Assembly (NCBI RefSeq): GCF_002220865.2
Contig: NZ_NHRJ02000004.1
Location: 248,001 to 312,000 of the forward strand
Direction: 5' to 3'
Length of the DNA stretch: 64,000 bases
DNA from: Paenibacillus xerothermodurans
GTDB lineage: Bacteria > Bacillota > Bacilli > Paenibacillales > NBRC-103111
Under the pieces are notes generated by a model. That model was not told the DNA's origin and did not search any database. It was given only the letters and a program-made list of their open reading frames with translations. Of the stretch, positions 43,738 to 52,770 are shown one piece after another (the first letter of the stretch is position 1; each line of letters opens with the position of its first letter). The translations under genes were made by a program, and so were the position numbers.

Positions 43738-43872
43738 GTAACAACGATGCGTCATATAAACAAACCCCGAAGTCATCGTCGAGCAGGGCTGCCTACGTGA
43801 TTTGTGATTGCCTCCTGCTTCCATTCACACAGCGCTGCAGCACGCTGCAACGCGCTCGCGCCCATGCCAATT

Positions 43873-45645
43873 TCATTCGCAGCAGATCATTCGCGCCGAA
43901 TGAGGAGGCATTGCGCTGAGCGTGATGCTCTGCGCATGTGTGCCGAGATCCTCTCCGGACCAAAAATCCGTGCATCGACCGCCGGCAGCCAAAGGCACCT
44001 CAATGGTGGCCGCGTCGTCGTCCCAGTTGAACACGCAGACGATCTGCTTACCGTGTGCCCGGATTCTGCCGATGCGGAAGCTGTCGTCGTCGAATTGTGC
44101 GGCAGCATTGGCGGTCTCCAGCACACGTTTGATGATATGTATATTATGCTCCGACATCGTCGAGACATCGTCACCTGACAATATCATGCCGCCGGAGGCG
44201 TAGATGTACGCCGCGTGGAACATGAACTCATCCTGCGTGATAGATGACAGTCCCCTTCTCACCGTGCCGTCTGGATCGATCAGCTTGATGTTGCGGTTTT
44301 CGAGCACGATACAATCCGGATCGTTCACCCACAGCCGGTTGTGCTGCCAGTTGCGCGAAAACCCCTCGCGGGCGAGCTCTTTGAACTTTGCCCATTTGCG
44401 CGAAATGTCCCCGGTCACCCGCATACCGTGCACAGTGCCTAACGACGGCCACATTGGTGCGTTGCATCCCAACAGAAAACTGTCCGCCCCGGCACCTTCC
44501 AGCACGGCCTTCATTCCCATGCGATAGGCGTCGACTTTGGTCGCGTGCTTGAGATAACGGACACCGCCCGGTAATGCTCCCCACATGTTGGCATCGAGCT
44601 TGAAATACTTGCAGCCCCACTTCTCTCGCATCGTCCTGAACACGTCGACCAGATACGCCCGCGCGTCGGGATGGGTACCGTCAAGCATGTACCACGGGCC
44701 GCGTCTCCAGCCGCCGAATGAAAACCGGCTCGATGGCAGCGGCTCCCCGGTTTCGTCATGGATGAACCAGTCCGGGTGCTCCCGGAAAAGCGCGGATTCC
44801 CGCTCCGCAATAAATGGCGCGACCCATATCGCCGGCTCAAAGCCTTTGTCCTTGATCGCCCTGCACAGCTTCTCCATATCGCTGAAGGAGCTTCCCGGTA
44901 TAAGCCAATCTCCCATGCAAGCCTGGTATCCGTCGTCAATCTGTATATATCGCAGATCAGGCGCCTGTTCGGCAATGGCATCGAGGTTATCAAAAATATT
45001 TTGTTCCGTCACGCCGGGCCCGAAACAATACCAGGAGCACCAGCCTGTCGGAATCTCCTCCACACGCAAACGCGGATGATGCAGCTCTATGCGGGCGGCA
45101 TATTGCGCCAAGAGCTCCTCGCGGTTCGCCCCGGCAAAGGCCACGAATTCTTCCAACTCCCACTTTTGTCCCGCTGCCAATGTGAGATTTTCGCCATCCA
45201 CCACGATTTCAAAGCGCCCCTCAGCCAAACGAAGCTCGCCGGAGAAGCGTTTGCATGACGTGAATCCCAACAAGTAGTGCTCATGCGGAGCGGGAGACAG
45301 CAGCGCATAATTATACACAGTGAAAAACCCTGCCGTGGCGGGCAATTTGTAGTGCTTCCGGTCATCATACGCGCCGATGAGCTCCGGGCCTGCAAAGGTT
45401 CCCCTGTACTGAGACAGCATATTGTAGCCTTCACCGTAAAATTTGCTATCACGCGCAAATGGCCATTCCCCTTGGAACAGCACGATTTCCTTAATTGCTG
45501 CGGGGGCCGTTCCGTTATTTACAACACTGCAGGAACACGTGGAGCCGTCCCAGCTTGTGGTGACCTGCACATCGTCCCTCATACTGTCATTTTGCACCAG
45601 TCTCACTTGCGCGCGTGCGTGATTGATGAATTCGGTGCTTGGCAT
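43873..45645 (-). CDS. GH36-type alpha-galactosidase-like glycosidase
   Basis: A 590-residue family of clan GH-D. Catalytic barrel (about 190-500): PTGWCSWYCFGPGVTEQNI, YIQIDDGYQ, CKYFKLDANMWG (nucleophile Asp) and MRVTGDISRKW (acid/base Asp). The first 180 residues form a beta-sandwich, and the C-terminal region a small beta domain ending ARMICCE. No signal peptide, so the substrate is imported. GGGGGGAG lies 7 bases upstream, at the end of the LplA-type operon. The precise glycoside (galactose, or N-acetylgalactosamine in some relatives) is not determinable. Confidence 0.87.
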   Translation of the reverse strand: MPSTEFINHARAQVRLVQNDSMRDDVQVTTSWDGSTCSCSVVNNGTAPAAIKEIVLFQGEWPFARDSKFYGEGYNMLSQYRGTFAGPELIGAYDDRKHYKLPATAGFFTVYNYALLSPAPHEHYLLGFTSCKRFSGELRLAEGRFEIVVDGENLTLAAGQKWELEEFVAFAGANREELLAQYAARIELHHPRLRVEEIPTGWCSWYCFGPGVTEQNIFDNLDAIAEQAPDLRYIQIDDGYQACMGDWLIPGSSFSDMEKLCRAIKDKGFEPAIWVAPFIAERESALFREHPDWFIHDETGEPLPSSRFSFGGWRRGPWYMLDGTHPDARAYLVDVFRTMREKWGCKYFKLDANMWGALPGGVRYLKHATKVDAYRMGMKAVLEGAGADSFLLGCNAPMWPSLGTVHGMRVTGDISRKWAKFKELAREGFSRNWQHNRLWVNDPDCIVLENRNIKLIDPDGTVRRGLSSITQDEFMFHAAYIYASGGMILSGDDVSTMSEHNIHIIKRVLETANAAAQFDDDSFRIGRIRAHGKQIVCVFNWDDDAATIEVPLAAGGRCTDFWSGEDLGTHAQSITLSAMPPHSARMICCE

Positions 45646-45671
45646 TGTTTCTCTCCCCCCTGCAAAATGGT

Positions 45672-46568
45672 TTAGCCTTTAATTGAACCAATCATGACAC
45701 CCTTGACGAAATGCTTCTGAACGAACGGATAAATCAGAATCAGCGGCGCACTGGAAAATACGATCAGCGAGTACTTTAAAAGCTCGTTTAAGTAGATCCT
45801 TTGATTCTGATCGTCGATGTTCATAGTCAAGCTGTCCGAACTGTTCAGCAGCAAAATTTCCCTCAGAAATATTTGCAAAGGAAACAAACTCTTGTCCGAC
45901 AAATACAGCAATGCATCAAAAAAGCTGTTCCAATGTTCCACCGCATAAAACAATGTAATAACCGCGATAATTGCACCAGACAGCGGCAGCACCACACTCA
46001 CGAGAAACCTGAAGTTGCTGCATCCGTCGAGCTTGGCAGACTCCAGCAGTTCGTCCGGTATGTTGGATCGAAAGAATGACATCGCTACCATTACGTTAAA
46101 TACGCTCATCGCGTTCGGCAGCAGCATAGCCCATGGCGTATTAAGTATCCCGAGCTCCTTCACGAGCAGATAAGTCGGGATCATCCCCCCCGAAAAAATC
46201 ATCGTAAATGTAAACAACAGAAGGATCAGCTTTTTCCCGTAGAAGTCTTTTCTCGATAAGGGATATGCGGCGGCAATTGTCAACACCACGTTGATGATAG
46301 TTCCTGCGACGGTGTAAAATATCGTGTTCGCGTACCCAGTCCACACATCCTTATACTCAAACACAGCCTTATATCCTTCCAACCCCGGCTCCACCGGGAA
46401 CAGCCATACCCTGCCGGACATCAACGCCGTCGGCGAACTAAATGAAGCGCTGACCACATACACAAGCGGATACAACACTGCAACCAGAATCACAGACGAC
46501 GCAACACAGATGAGGACTGTGAACAGCTTATCACCGCCCGTCTCTTTGATCAATTGATTTTGGTACAT
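45672..46568 (-). CDS. ABC permease, LplC/YtcP type
   Basis: A 298-residue permease of polysaccharide/oligosaccharide importers. It has TALMSGRVWLFPVEPGLEGY near the N-terminus (typical of LplC), the EAA-loop counterpart ELLESAKLDGCSNFRFLVSV and the family C-terminus KHFVKGVMIGSIKG. AAGGGGG 6-8 bases upstream selects ATG at 46568, 17 bases after the partner permease stop. Confidence 0.93.
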   Translation of the reverse strand: MYQNQLIKETGGDKLFTVLICVASSVILVAVLYPLVYVVSASFSSPTALMSGRVWLFPVEPGLEGYKAVFEYKDVWTGYANTIFYTVAGTIINVVLTIAAAYPLSRKDFYGKKLILLLFTFTMIFSGGMIPTYLLVKELGILNTPWAMLLPNAMSVFNVMVAMSFFRSNIPDELLESAKLDGCSNFRFLVSVVLPLSGAIIAVITLFYAVEHWNSFFDALLYLSDKSLFPLQIFLREILLLNSSDSLTMNIDDQNQRIYLNELLKYSLIVFSSAPLILIYPFVQKHFVKGVMIGSIKG

Positions 46569-46585
46569 TCTGTCACCCCCTTGGC

Positions 46586-47551
46586 TTACCACAAGCTGGT
46601 TTCGTTGAGTTTCCTGGCAATTCGGTTCACGATCACAATCAATATCAAGCCAATCACCGACTTAAACAAGCCGATAGCCGCTGCATACGAAAAGTTGGGT
46701 ACCCCGGAAAGCAGCCCTACTTTATAAACATAGGTGTCGATGACTTCCGCGGCAGTTAGGTTTAGCGGGTTCTGCAGCAGCAGTACCTTCTGGAATCCAA
46801 CATTCATGATTCGGCCGACATCCATAATGAGCAGGATGACCATGGTAGGCAAAATGCCCGGTAAATCAATGTGCCAAATTCGGCGCACTTTGCTCGCCCC
46901 GTCCATGGTCGCCGCCTCATGCAGCTGTGGATCAATACTCGACAAGGCAGCCAGGTAAATAATGGACCCCCATCCGATTTGCTGCCAAACGCCTGAGAAT
47001 ACATAGATCGATTTAAAATAAGCAGGATCGCCCAAGAAATTGATCGGCTGCCCTCCAAGCGCCACTATGACCGAATTGACGAGACCTTCGCGGGATAATA
47101 GCTGCACAACGATGCCGACGATAACCACGACGGAAATAAAGTGGGGGGCGTAGGTCACCATTTGCATAATCTTTTTGAATCTGACACCGGGCAAGTAATT
47201 GAGACACAAGGCCAGCAGTATCGGCGCCGGAAAACCAACCGCCATGTTGTAGAGGCTTAAGACCAGCGTGTTGTTTAACACGAGCCAAAAATCATACGAA
47301 TTAAAAAAGCGTTCAAAATACAATAGTCCGACCCATTTACTGCCCAGCATCCCTTGAACGACATTGTAATTTTTGAAGGCAATCTGTAACCCAAGCATCG
47401 GAATGTAATGGAATATGATGACGTACAAAAAAGGAACAGCAACCAGCAGGTAGAGCTGCCAGTTTTCGCGAATGTGTTTCCTTCTTCCTGTTTGTACTTT
47501 TCTCGGCGCCACGGCAACGGAGCCCGCCGCGACATCGGCATCTTTCAACAT
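46586..47551 (-). CDS. ABC permease, LplB type
   Basis: A 321-residue permease. A hydrophilic leader (1-25), membrane segments from about 30, FHYIPMLGLQIAFKNYNVV (LplB hallmark) and the EAA loop QLHEAATMDGASKVRRIWHI. AAAGGGGA 8 bases upstream selects the start. It forms the channel with the LplC-type protein. Confidence 0.93.
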   Translation of the reverse strand: MLKDADVAAGSVAVAPRKVQTGRRKHIRENWQLYLLVAVPFLYVIIFHYIPMLGLQIAFKNYNVVQGMLGSKWVGLLYFERFFNSYDFWLVLNNTLVLSLYNMAVGFPAPILLALCLNYLPGVRFKKIMQMVTYAPHFISVVVIVGIVVQLLSREGLVNSVIVALGGQPINFLGDPAYFKSIYVFSGVWQQIGWGSIIYLAALSSIDPQLHEAATMDGASKVRRIWHIDLPGILPTMVILLIMDVGRIMNVGFQKVLLLQNPLNLTAAEVIDTYVYKVGLLSGVPNFSYAAAIGLFKSVIGLILIVIVNRIARKLNETSLW

Positions 47552-47696
47552 CTTTGGTCTCCCCTTTCGCTGCAATACCCGGGTCAGCCGCATCAAGCTC
47601 TCACCTTGCGACCGCCCCGGGTACACTATCGGATGCGAGGGTGCTAAAGCGACCTCGTACGCCCTCCTTGCAGTTTTGTCTTACGACCGGCTATTA

Positions 47697-49358
47697 TCAT
47701 TTTTCGAGTTTGGCATAATTGTCGCGAATGATTTGCAGATACTGCTGTAGGCCTGCGTTTTCCAACTCCTTGGTATACTTGGGCCAATCGTTTTCGATAT
47801 CCAGCGTGCCTGTGACAAATTTAAGCATGAAGTCCTGCACAACCGTGGTGATATTTTTTTGCAAGTCTCCAAATCTGGCCAGATCCTCATCGGAAAAGTA
47901 CAGGTGAGGGACATATTTCTCGTGCGCCGAATAGGGCTTGTAGAGGTTTTTCGTGGCTTCAAGCAGCCTAATTTCCGTTTGTGCATCAGGCGTTGCTGCT
48001 TGGGACAGGCGAAAATCCTCATGCTGGAAGCGTGGGGCGGTCTGCGCCCAGCGGTTGTTATTCTTCGTGCCGAACGGGATGATTGTTTGGTATTTGGCGG
48101 GTCGGCCGTCAAGCCCTTTCACGCCGGGATCAGGCTTCTTCCATGCGATGCCTTCCTGACCGAGGTAATCGCTCCAGCCTTCCTGCAGCTTATTCTCCTC
48201 GTCAAAGAACCAATCGATCCAACGCATTGCGAGCGGCGGGTTTTTGGCGTTTTTGGTGATGACGAAATGTCCGTTATCGACGGCATAACCCCGGTCAAAC
48301 CCGATACGCTGACCGTCCGGCCCGGCCAAAATCGGCACCGGTACATATTCTTTGTAGCGTCCGCTCGGACCGTTATCGATAGTCAGATTCCCCCAATACA
48401 GTGCCGTCGCGGCGCCAAGCCGGGAACCGGCAGGATCCTCCGCCAACGCCGTTAACGCCTTACGGTCCTGGATGAACGCATCCGACTGCAGGAGGCCGTC
48501 CTGCACCAGCCGTCTGATGTATTTCAGCCCTTCCTTGTACGCAGGTTTATCCGCTGCGAATTCAACAGTCCCATTATCCAGCATCAAATAATTCGCCCGG
48601 TCAAAAAAGATAAACGATTGCATAACAAAGCTCTCGGGCTCATTATGCCCGTTGTTCGTTCCGTCCGCACCGGACAGCGGTATTTCATCGGCTTTGCCGT
48701 TGCCGTTCGGGTCCTGTGTCTTAAAGGCCATCAGCACATTGTACAATTCTTCCGTCGTTGTAGGCACCTGCAGGCCGAGCTTATCGAGCCAAGGCTTGTA
48801 AATCCACATTTTCTTAGGCATGGTGGAGTGATACGTCTCGCCGACGTTCGGGATAGAGTAAATATTGCCGTCCGGTGTATTCAGATAATGCTTCAAATAG
48901 GGTGCTTTTTCGAACATCTTTTTCACATTAGGGGCGTACTGCTCGATGAGGTCATTCAACGGTAAAAACAAGCCCTGGCTTCCGTAGCCTACCATCTGGC
49001 TGTCCGTAATCGGCGAGGACATAAATACATCGGGCAGGTCTCCGCCAGCCAGCTTAACTTGAATTTTCTCTTTGATCGCGGCATTGGGTACGATTTCCCA
49101 GTCTACATGAACATTCGTTTTGTTCTCGTACCATTTGGTAAATTCATTAGTCTCATAGTCTTCCACGTTGACGTCCTGCTTTGTGAACACTTTGAGCGTT
49201 TGCTTCTCTTTGACCAGAGGATAAGTCCCAACCGGCTCTACCGTCCCCTGACCCTGCGCTCCCTCACTGGTTTCGCTGCCCGCCGAGCCGCTGCAGCCCT
49301 GCAAAATCAATGCTAAGCTGAGTGCGATGCACGATGCTGGCATGACTACTTTTTTCAA
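47697..49358 (-). CDS. Large substrate-binding lipoprotein, LplA type
   Basis: A 553-residue family-1 solute-binding protein. The start is TTG with GGGGAG 8 bases upstream; the leader then contains VVMPASCIALSLALILQGCSG, with the lipid Cys in LQGC. Sections such as GDLPDVFMSSP and YSIPNVGETYHSTMPKKMW are typical of LplA/YtcQ. It belongs with the two LplB/C-type permeases downstream; no ATPase is encoded nearby. The ligand is likely an oligosaccharide. Confidence 0.9.
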   Translation of the reverse strand: MKKVVMPASCIALSLALILQGCSGSAGSETSEGAQGQGTVEPVGTYPLVKEKQTLKVFTKQDVNVEDYETNEFTKWYENKTNVHVDWEIVPNAAIKEKIQVKLAGGDLPDVFMSSPITDSQMVGYGSQGLFLPLNDLIEQYAPNVKKMFEKAPYLKHYLNTPDGNIYSIPNVGETYHSTMPKKMWIYKPWLDKLGLQVPTTTEELYNVLMAFKTQDPNGNGKADEIPLSGADGTNNGHNEPESFVMQSFIFFDRANYLMLDNGTVEFAADKPAYKEGLKYIRRLVQDGLLQSDAFIQDRKALTALAEDPAGSRLGAATALYWGNLTIDNGPSGRYKEYVPVPILAGPDGQRIGFDRGYAVDNGHFVITKNAKNPPLAMRWIDWFFDEENKLQEGWSDYLGQEGIAWKKPDPGVKGLDGRPAKYQTIIPFGTKNNNRWAQTAPRFQHEDFRLSQAATPDAQTEIRLLEATKNLYKPYSAHEKYVPHLYFSDEDLARFGDLQKNITTVVQDFMLKFVTGTLDIENDWPKYTKELENAGLQQYLQIIRDNYAKLEK

Positions 49359-49468
49359 TGAACCGTCTCCCCTTTTATTTAAAAATGTTAGCGCTGTCTT
49401 TATTATCACGGAGCGGTTTTTCCCAAACAATGAGGGATATTTTAAAAACCATAGTGATCGTATTGTAT

Positions 49469-50569
49469 TTACTCCGGTCTTAGATCCATCGCTCTTCTGT
49501 ATTCCTTGGGGGTAATGCCGAAATATCCCTTGAACAGCTTGGAAAAATGCTCACTATTCTCATAGCCGATTTTGTTCGCGATTTCATATACTTTTAACTG
49601 CTGGTCCAGCAAAAGTAATTTGGCATGCTTCATACGGACATCCACCAGGTAGTTCCAAATGGTTTGGCCGGTGCTTTGCTTGAACAGCACGGCTAAATAC
49701 GACTTACTGATTGGGATTAAGTCGGCCAGCTCTTCCAAATTGATCTTCTCGGCATAGTGCCGGTCTATGTAACCTTTGATCTGCTGGACGATCCTGCTGT
49801 TTTCCTTGGAGTCGTCATTCTGCAGCCGCTCCATCAGATGCAATATGCCTTTTTCTAGACGCATAACCGCGCAAAGACGAAAGTAAAATCTCGCGTGGGC
49901 AAGCGGAAGCTGTCGCGATTCGAAGCCCAGCTCCTCGTCTCGAATTGGCGGCCACTGGAGCTCTCCGAGCTTCACCCCTTCGGCCACCATCTGAATCCAA
50001 GCTTTGCACAGCGAATCGAACAAATAATACTGGCCGCCAACCCACTCATCCATCATGCTCAAGGTGTCAGCCACCAGCAGCGGGTACTTGTCGAATTGAT
50101 GGGTCAATAGCAAGTCCTGCCACCGGCCGGCCAGCCCTCGGGCTGCATGCATTTTCTGGACAAGAATTTTAAAAGCCGTGTCCGCCCTGCTCTTGGCGAT
50201 ACGATCGGACGCCTGATGCAGAGACTGCTTGATCACTTCGCGTTCCACGGGCTTCAGAATATAGTCCGTCACGCCCAGTTGAATCGCTTGCGACGCATAT
50301 TGAAAGTCATCATAGCTGGACACAATGAAGCACTGCATCCACGGATAGTGCACTCTAATGCTGCGAATAAGCCCAATCCCGTCCATCACGGGCATACGTA
50401 TATCCGTGATGCAAATATCGGCATAATGGGCTTGCAGCCATTTCAGGGCATCCGAGCCGTTGGACGCCGCCCCGCTGACGGTAAGAGAGGTATTGCCGCA
50501 TTGATCGATTTTTGCGGTAATGCCTTCCCTGATGTGAGGCTCATCATCCACAATCAGAATCCTGTACAT
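49469..50569 (-). CDS. yesN: Two-component response regulator with AraC-type DNA-binding domain (YesN)
   Basis: A 366-residue regulator: receiver domain (1-120) with phospho-acceptor Asp in DICITDIRMPVMDG and ILKPVE as the conserved Lys; middle region; C-terminal AraC/XylS double helix-turn-helix (about 265-365) with KIGYENSEHFSKLFKGYFG and the ending ITPKEYRR. GGAGG lies 9 bases before ATG. It follows the sensor kinase by 25 bases and precedes the LplA-type gene by 110 bases, so it most likely activates that importer/GH36 operon. Confidence 0.93.
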   Translation of the reverse strand: MYRILIVDDEPHIREGITAKIDQCGNTSLTVSGAASNGSDALKWLQAHYADICITDIRMPVMDGIGLIRSIRVHYPWMQCFIVSSYDDFQYASQAIQLGVTDYILKPVEREVIKQSLHQASDRIAKSRADTAFKILVQKMHAARGLAGRWQDLLLTHQFDKYPLLVADTLSMMDEWVGGQYYLFDSLCKAWIQMVAEGVKLGELQWPPIRDEELGFESRQLPLAHARFYFRLCAVMRLEKGILHLMERLQNDDSKENSRIVQQIKGYIDRHYAEKINLEELADLIPISKSYLAVLFKQSTGQTIWNYLVDVRMKHAKLLLLDQQLKVYEIANKIGYENSEHFSKLFKGYFGITPKEYRRAMDLRPE

Positions 50570-50594
50570 TCGTGTTCCTCCTCGTTTAGAGTGC

Positions 50595-52382
50595 TTATTT
50601 TTGATACGGGAATGTCACTTGGACGAGTGCTCCGCCCACTGAATTGTTGGCAATGATGATCCCTGACTCAGGTGTGTTATAGCGGGTGGTCAGGCGGTAA
50701 TGAATGTTCAGCAGCCCAATGCGTTGAAATTTGGAGTACTGCATCTCCCTGCTTTGCAGCTGCCGGGACAGCTCGGCCAACCGCTGCCGGTCGAAGCCTT
50801 TGCCATTATCGCTGACCACTACTTGAACATGCTTTTCCTGCAACATCGCAATCCTGATTGACAAACGCAGCGCCTCCCCCGTGGCCTCAAAGCTGTGCTT
50901 GACGGCGTTTTCCGCTATTGGCTGCAGGATCACCTTCAAACATCTCGCCGTCCTGCATGCGTCATCCACCTCGAGCTCATAGCTGAACTCGGCACCGTAA
51001 CGGACTTGAATGATCTGAAGGTAACGGCGCAAGTGTTCGATTTCATGCTGGACGGTGACTTCCGTTTGTCTAAAATTGGCGGTATAGCGGAACATATGGG
51101 CGAGCGACACGGTAATTTGCTCAATCTCCTCATGCTGAATTTTGGCCGCCATCGAGTTAATAATTTCCAGTGTGTTATACAAAAAATGTGCGTCAATCTG
51201 CGACTGCAGCGAAAAGAGCACCGACTGATGCTCCATCGCCTTCGATTCCGCCAAACGCCGAACGTACTGCTGCAGGTCCTCCAACATGACGTTGTAGGAT
51301 TGCGCCAGATGAGAAATCTCATCCTGGCCCTCCACCGGCACCGACACGCTCATCTGGCCCTGCCCGGTCTGCTTCATTGTGTTCCTTATTTTGGTAATCC
51401 TGCTCGTCACCGACGAGGCAACCATCACGATTAAAACCGCCGATACCAAAAGGCACGCAGCAGCTATAGCTAATACGACATTGCGTATAGTATCAATGCT
51501 GTTCCCAGCTATTTCGTGGTATGGCACTATGATCGCCGATTTCCAAGTCGTATTGGCAATAGCTTCATAGATGACAATTTCTTTGGATTCGGGCAGCAAG
51601 AAAGCGCCGCGCGGCGAGCCTGCCATCCGGTCCGCGATATGCGGTTCCAGACTTGACTGGAATTTTTCCATCTGCGTATGAGCCACGATCATCCCGTGCT
51701 CATCAACGATAAGTCCGATCTTGTTCTCCCCGATGTTAATTTCGTTCAAAATGCGCTGCAGAAGCGTCAGCTTGATATCGATTTTCACGTACGTCGCCCC
51801 GTTATAACCATACCGCTTGACCAGTGAGATGAGCGGCACCGGCATCGGTTGAAGGGCGATGTCGACATACGTCGAACTTAGCTCCGCCACATAGCTGATA
51901 TCCCCTACCCGGGGAATCGTGGGCAGCCAGTATTCTTCGGCCATGGAATAACCGCTGCGAATGCCATGGTAGGGCGAGTAAGCGGTTTCATTTCCGCCTA
52001 CATGGTAAAGCATGACCGACACGATCTCAGGATGCGAGTTCGCGAAGGGTAAGATGTATTCTCGCCGAATGCTCCAATATGGCACAATCGATTCCGTCTT
52101 CTTGTTCGCCGTGCTGAGATTCGTCCAAGCGGTCAGCTGCGGGCTCATCCCCAACGTCTGCATGAAGTGGTGGTAATCCTGCAGATAACGGTCGAGGTTC
52201 AAGTTGGCCTGCTTGAGCACCAGCCGGCTGAGCTCGATATGATCTCGTTCGATTGCAATTGTCACCTGTTGGTTGACGAAATAGCCGATCACCAGCAGGT
52301 TGCAGAACACGATGGCCGCAAAAATGGAAACTAATTTCCATTTGAGCGACGACTTCCATTTTGCCCACAGGCGTGTAAACAT
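50595..52382 (-). CDS. yesM: Sensor histidine kinase YesM type
   Basis: A 595-residue membrane sensor. Two membrane segments (about residues 15-36 and 295-318) bracket an extracellular sensing domain; a HAMP linker (TSRITKIRNTMKQTGQ), then the His_kinase domain with SQIDAHFLYNTLEIINSMA (phospho-His) and the ATPase domain with SDNGKGFDRQRL. It should sense an extracellular sugar or the loaded binding protein and phosphorylate YesN. AGAGGTG is 10 bases before ATG. TTGCGA (52445-52450), 18 bases, TATCAC is a possible promoter. Confidence 0.92.
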   Translation of the reverse strand: MFTRLWAKWKSSLKWKLVSIFAAIVFCNLLVIGYFVNQQVTIAIERDHIELSRLVLKQANLNLDRYLQDYHHFMQTLGMSPQLTAWTNLSTANKKTESIVPYWSIRREYILPFANSHPEIVSVMLYHVGGNETAYSPYHGIRSGYSMAEEYWLPTIPRVGDISYVAELSSTYVDIALQPMPVPLISLVKRYGYNGATYVKIDIKLTLLQRILNEINIGENKIGLIVDEHGMIVAHTQMEKFQSSLEPHIADRMAGSPRGAFLLPESKEIVIYEAIANTTWKSAIIVPYHEIAGNSIDTIRNVVLAIAAACLLVSAVLIVMVASSVTSRITKIRNTMKQTGQGQMSVSVPVEGQDEISHLAQSYNVMLEDLQQYVRRLAESKAMEHQSVLFSLQSQIDAHFLYNTLEIINSMAAKIQHEEIEQITVSLAHMFRYTANFRQTEVTVQHEIEHLRRYLQIIQVRYGAEFSYELEVDDACRTARCLKVILQPIAENAVKHSFEATGEALRLSIRIAMLQEKHVQVVVSDNGKGFDRQRLAELSRQLQSREMQYSKFQRIGLLNIHYRLTTRYNTPESGIIIANNSVGGALVQVTFPYQK

Positions 52383-52595
52383 GTGGCAGCATCACCTCTG
52401 TGTACAGGTTATAAATCGCGGTGATAGCTTATTCGTGACATCTGTCGCAATAACCTTTTTTCGCAATCGGTCTTCGACTAGTCCCGTGGCGAATGCAGTG
52501 CGATCGCAGCAATTTGCTCCAACCGCTCTTGAGTGGGCGTGTCCGCTGTGAGTTCGGTGCGTTTCCGCAATCGCACCCTGAAGCCGTTGGCTGGC

Positions 52596-52626
52596 AAAAA
52601 ACCCTCCTGTTGCAAATCAGGAGGGT
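52596..52626 (-). terminator. Terminator after the first alpha-mannosidase gene
   Basis: Perfect 9-bp stem ACCCTCCTG / CAGGAGGGT, 8-base loop, followed on the minus strand by T6. It lies in the 388-base gap 52383-52770, which otherwise only shows a possible yesM promoter. Confidence 0.88.
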
Positions 52627-52770
52627 GGCGAGAAAGTTATGGAGGTCTGCGTTGGCGGATTGAGCTAGATTCCGTGAGGCTGTACATCATGTGGCACTAT
52701 TATGATGTAAATTCAAGCTTAATCCAAGGAACAATTAAGGTAGTTGGGATAGTCGAATGTGGGTCTTCGC

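Noticed and set aside
44585-45258. Long plus-strand frames opposite the GH36 gene
   Set aside because: Shadow of a G+C-rich coding region; the minus-strand frame carries the intact catalytic motifs.
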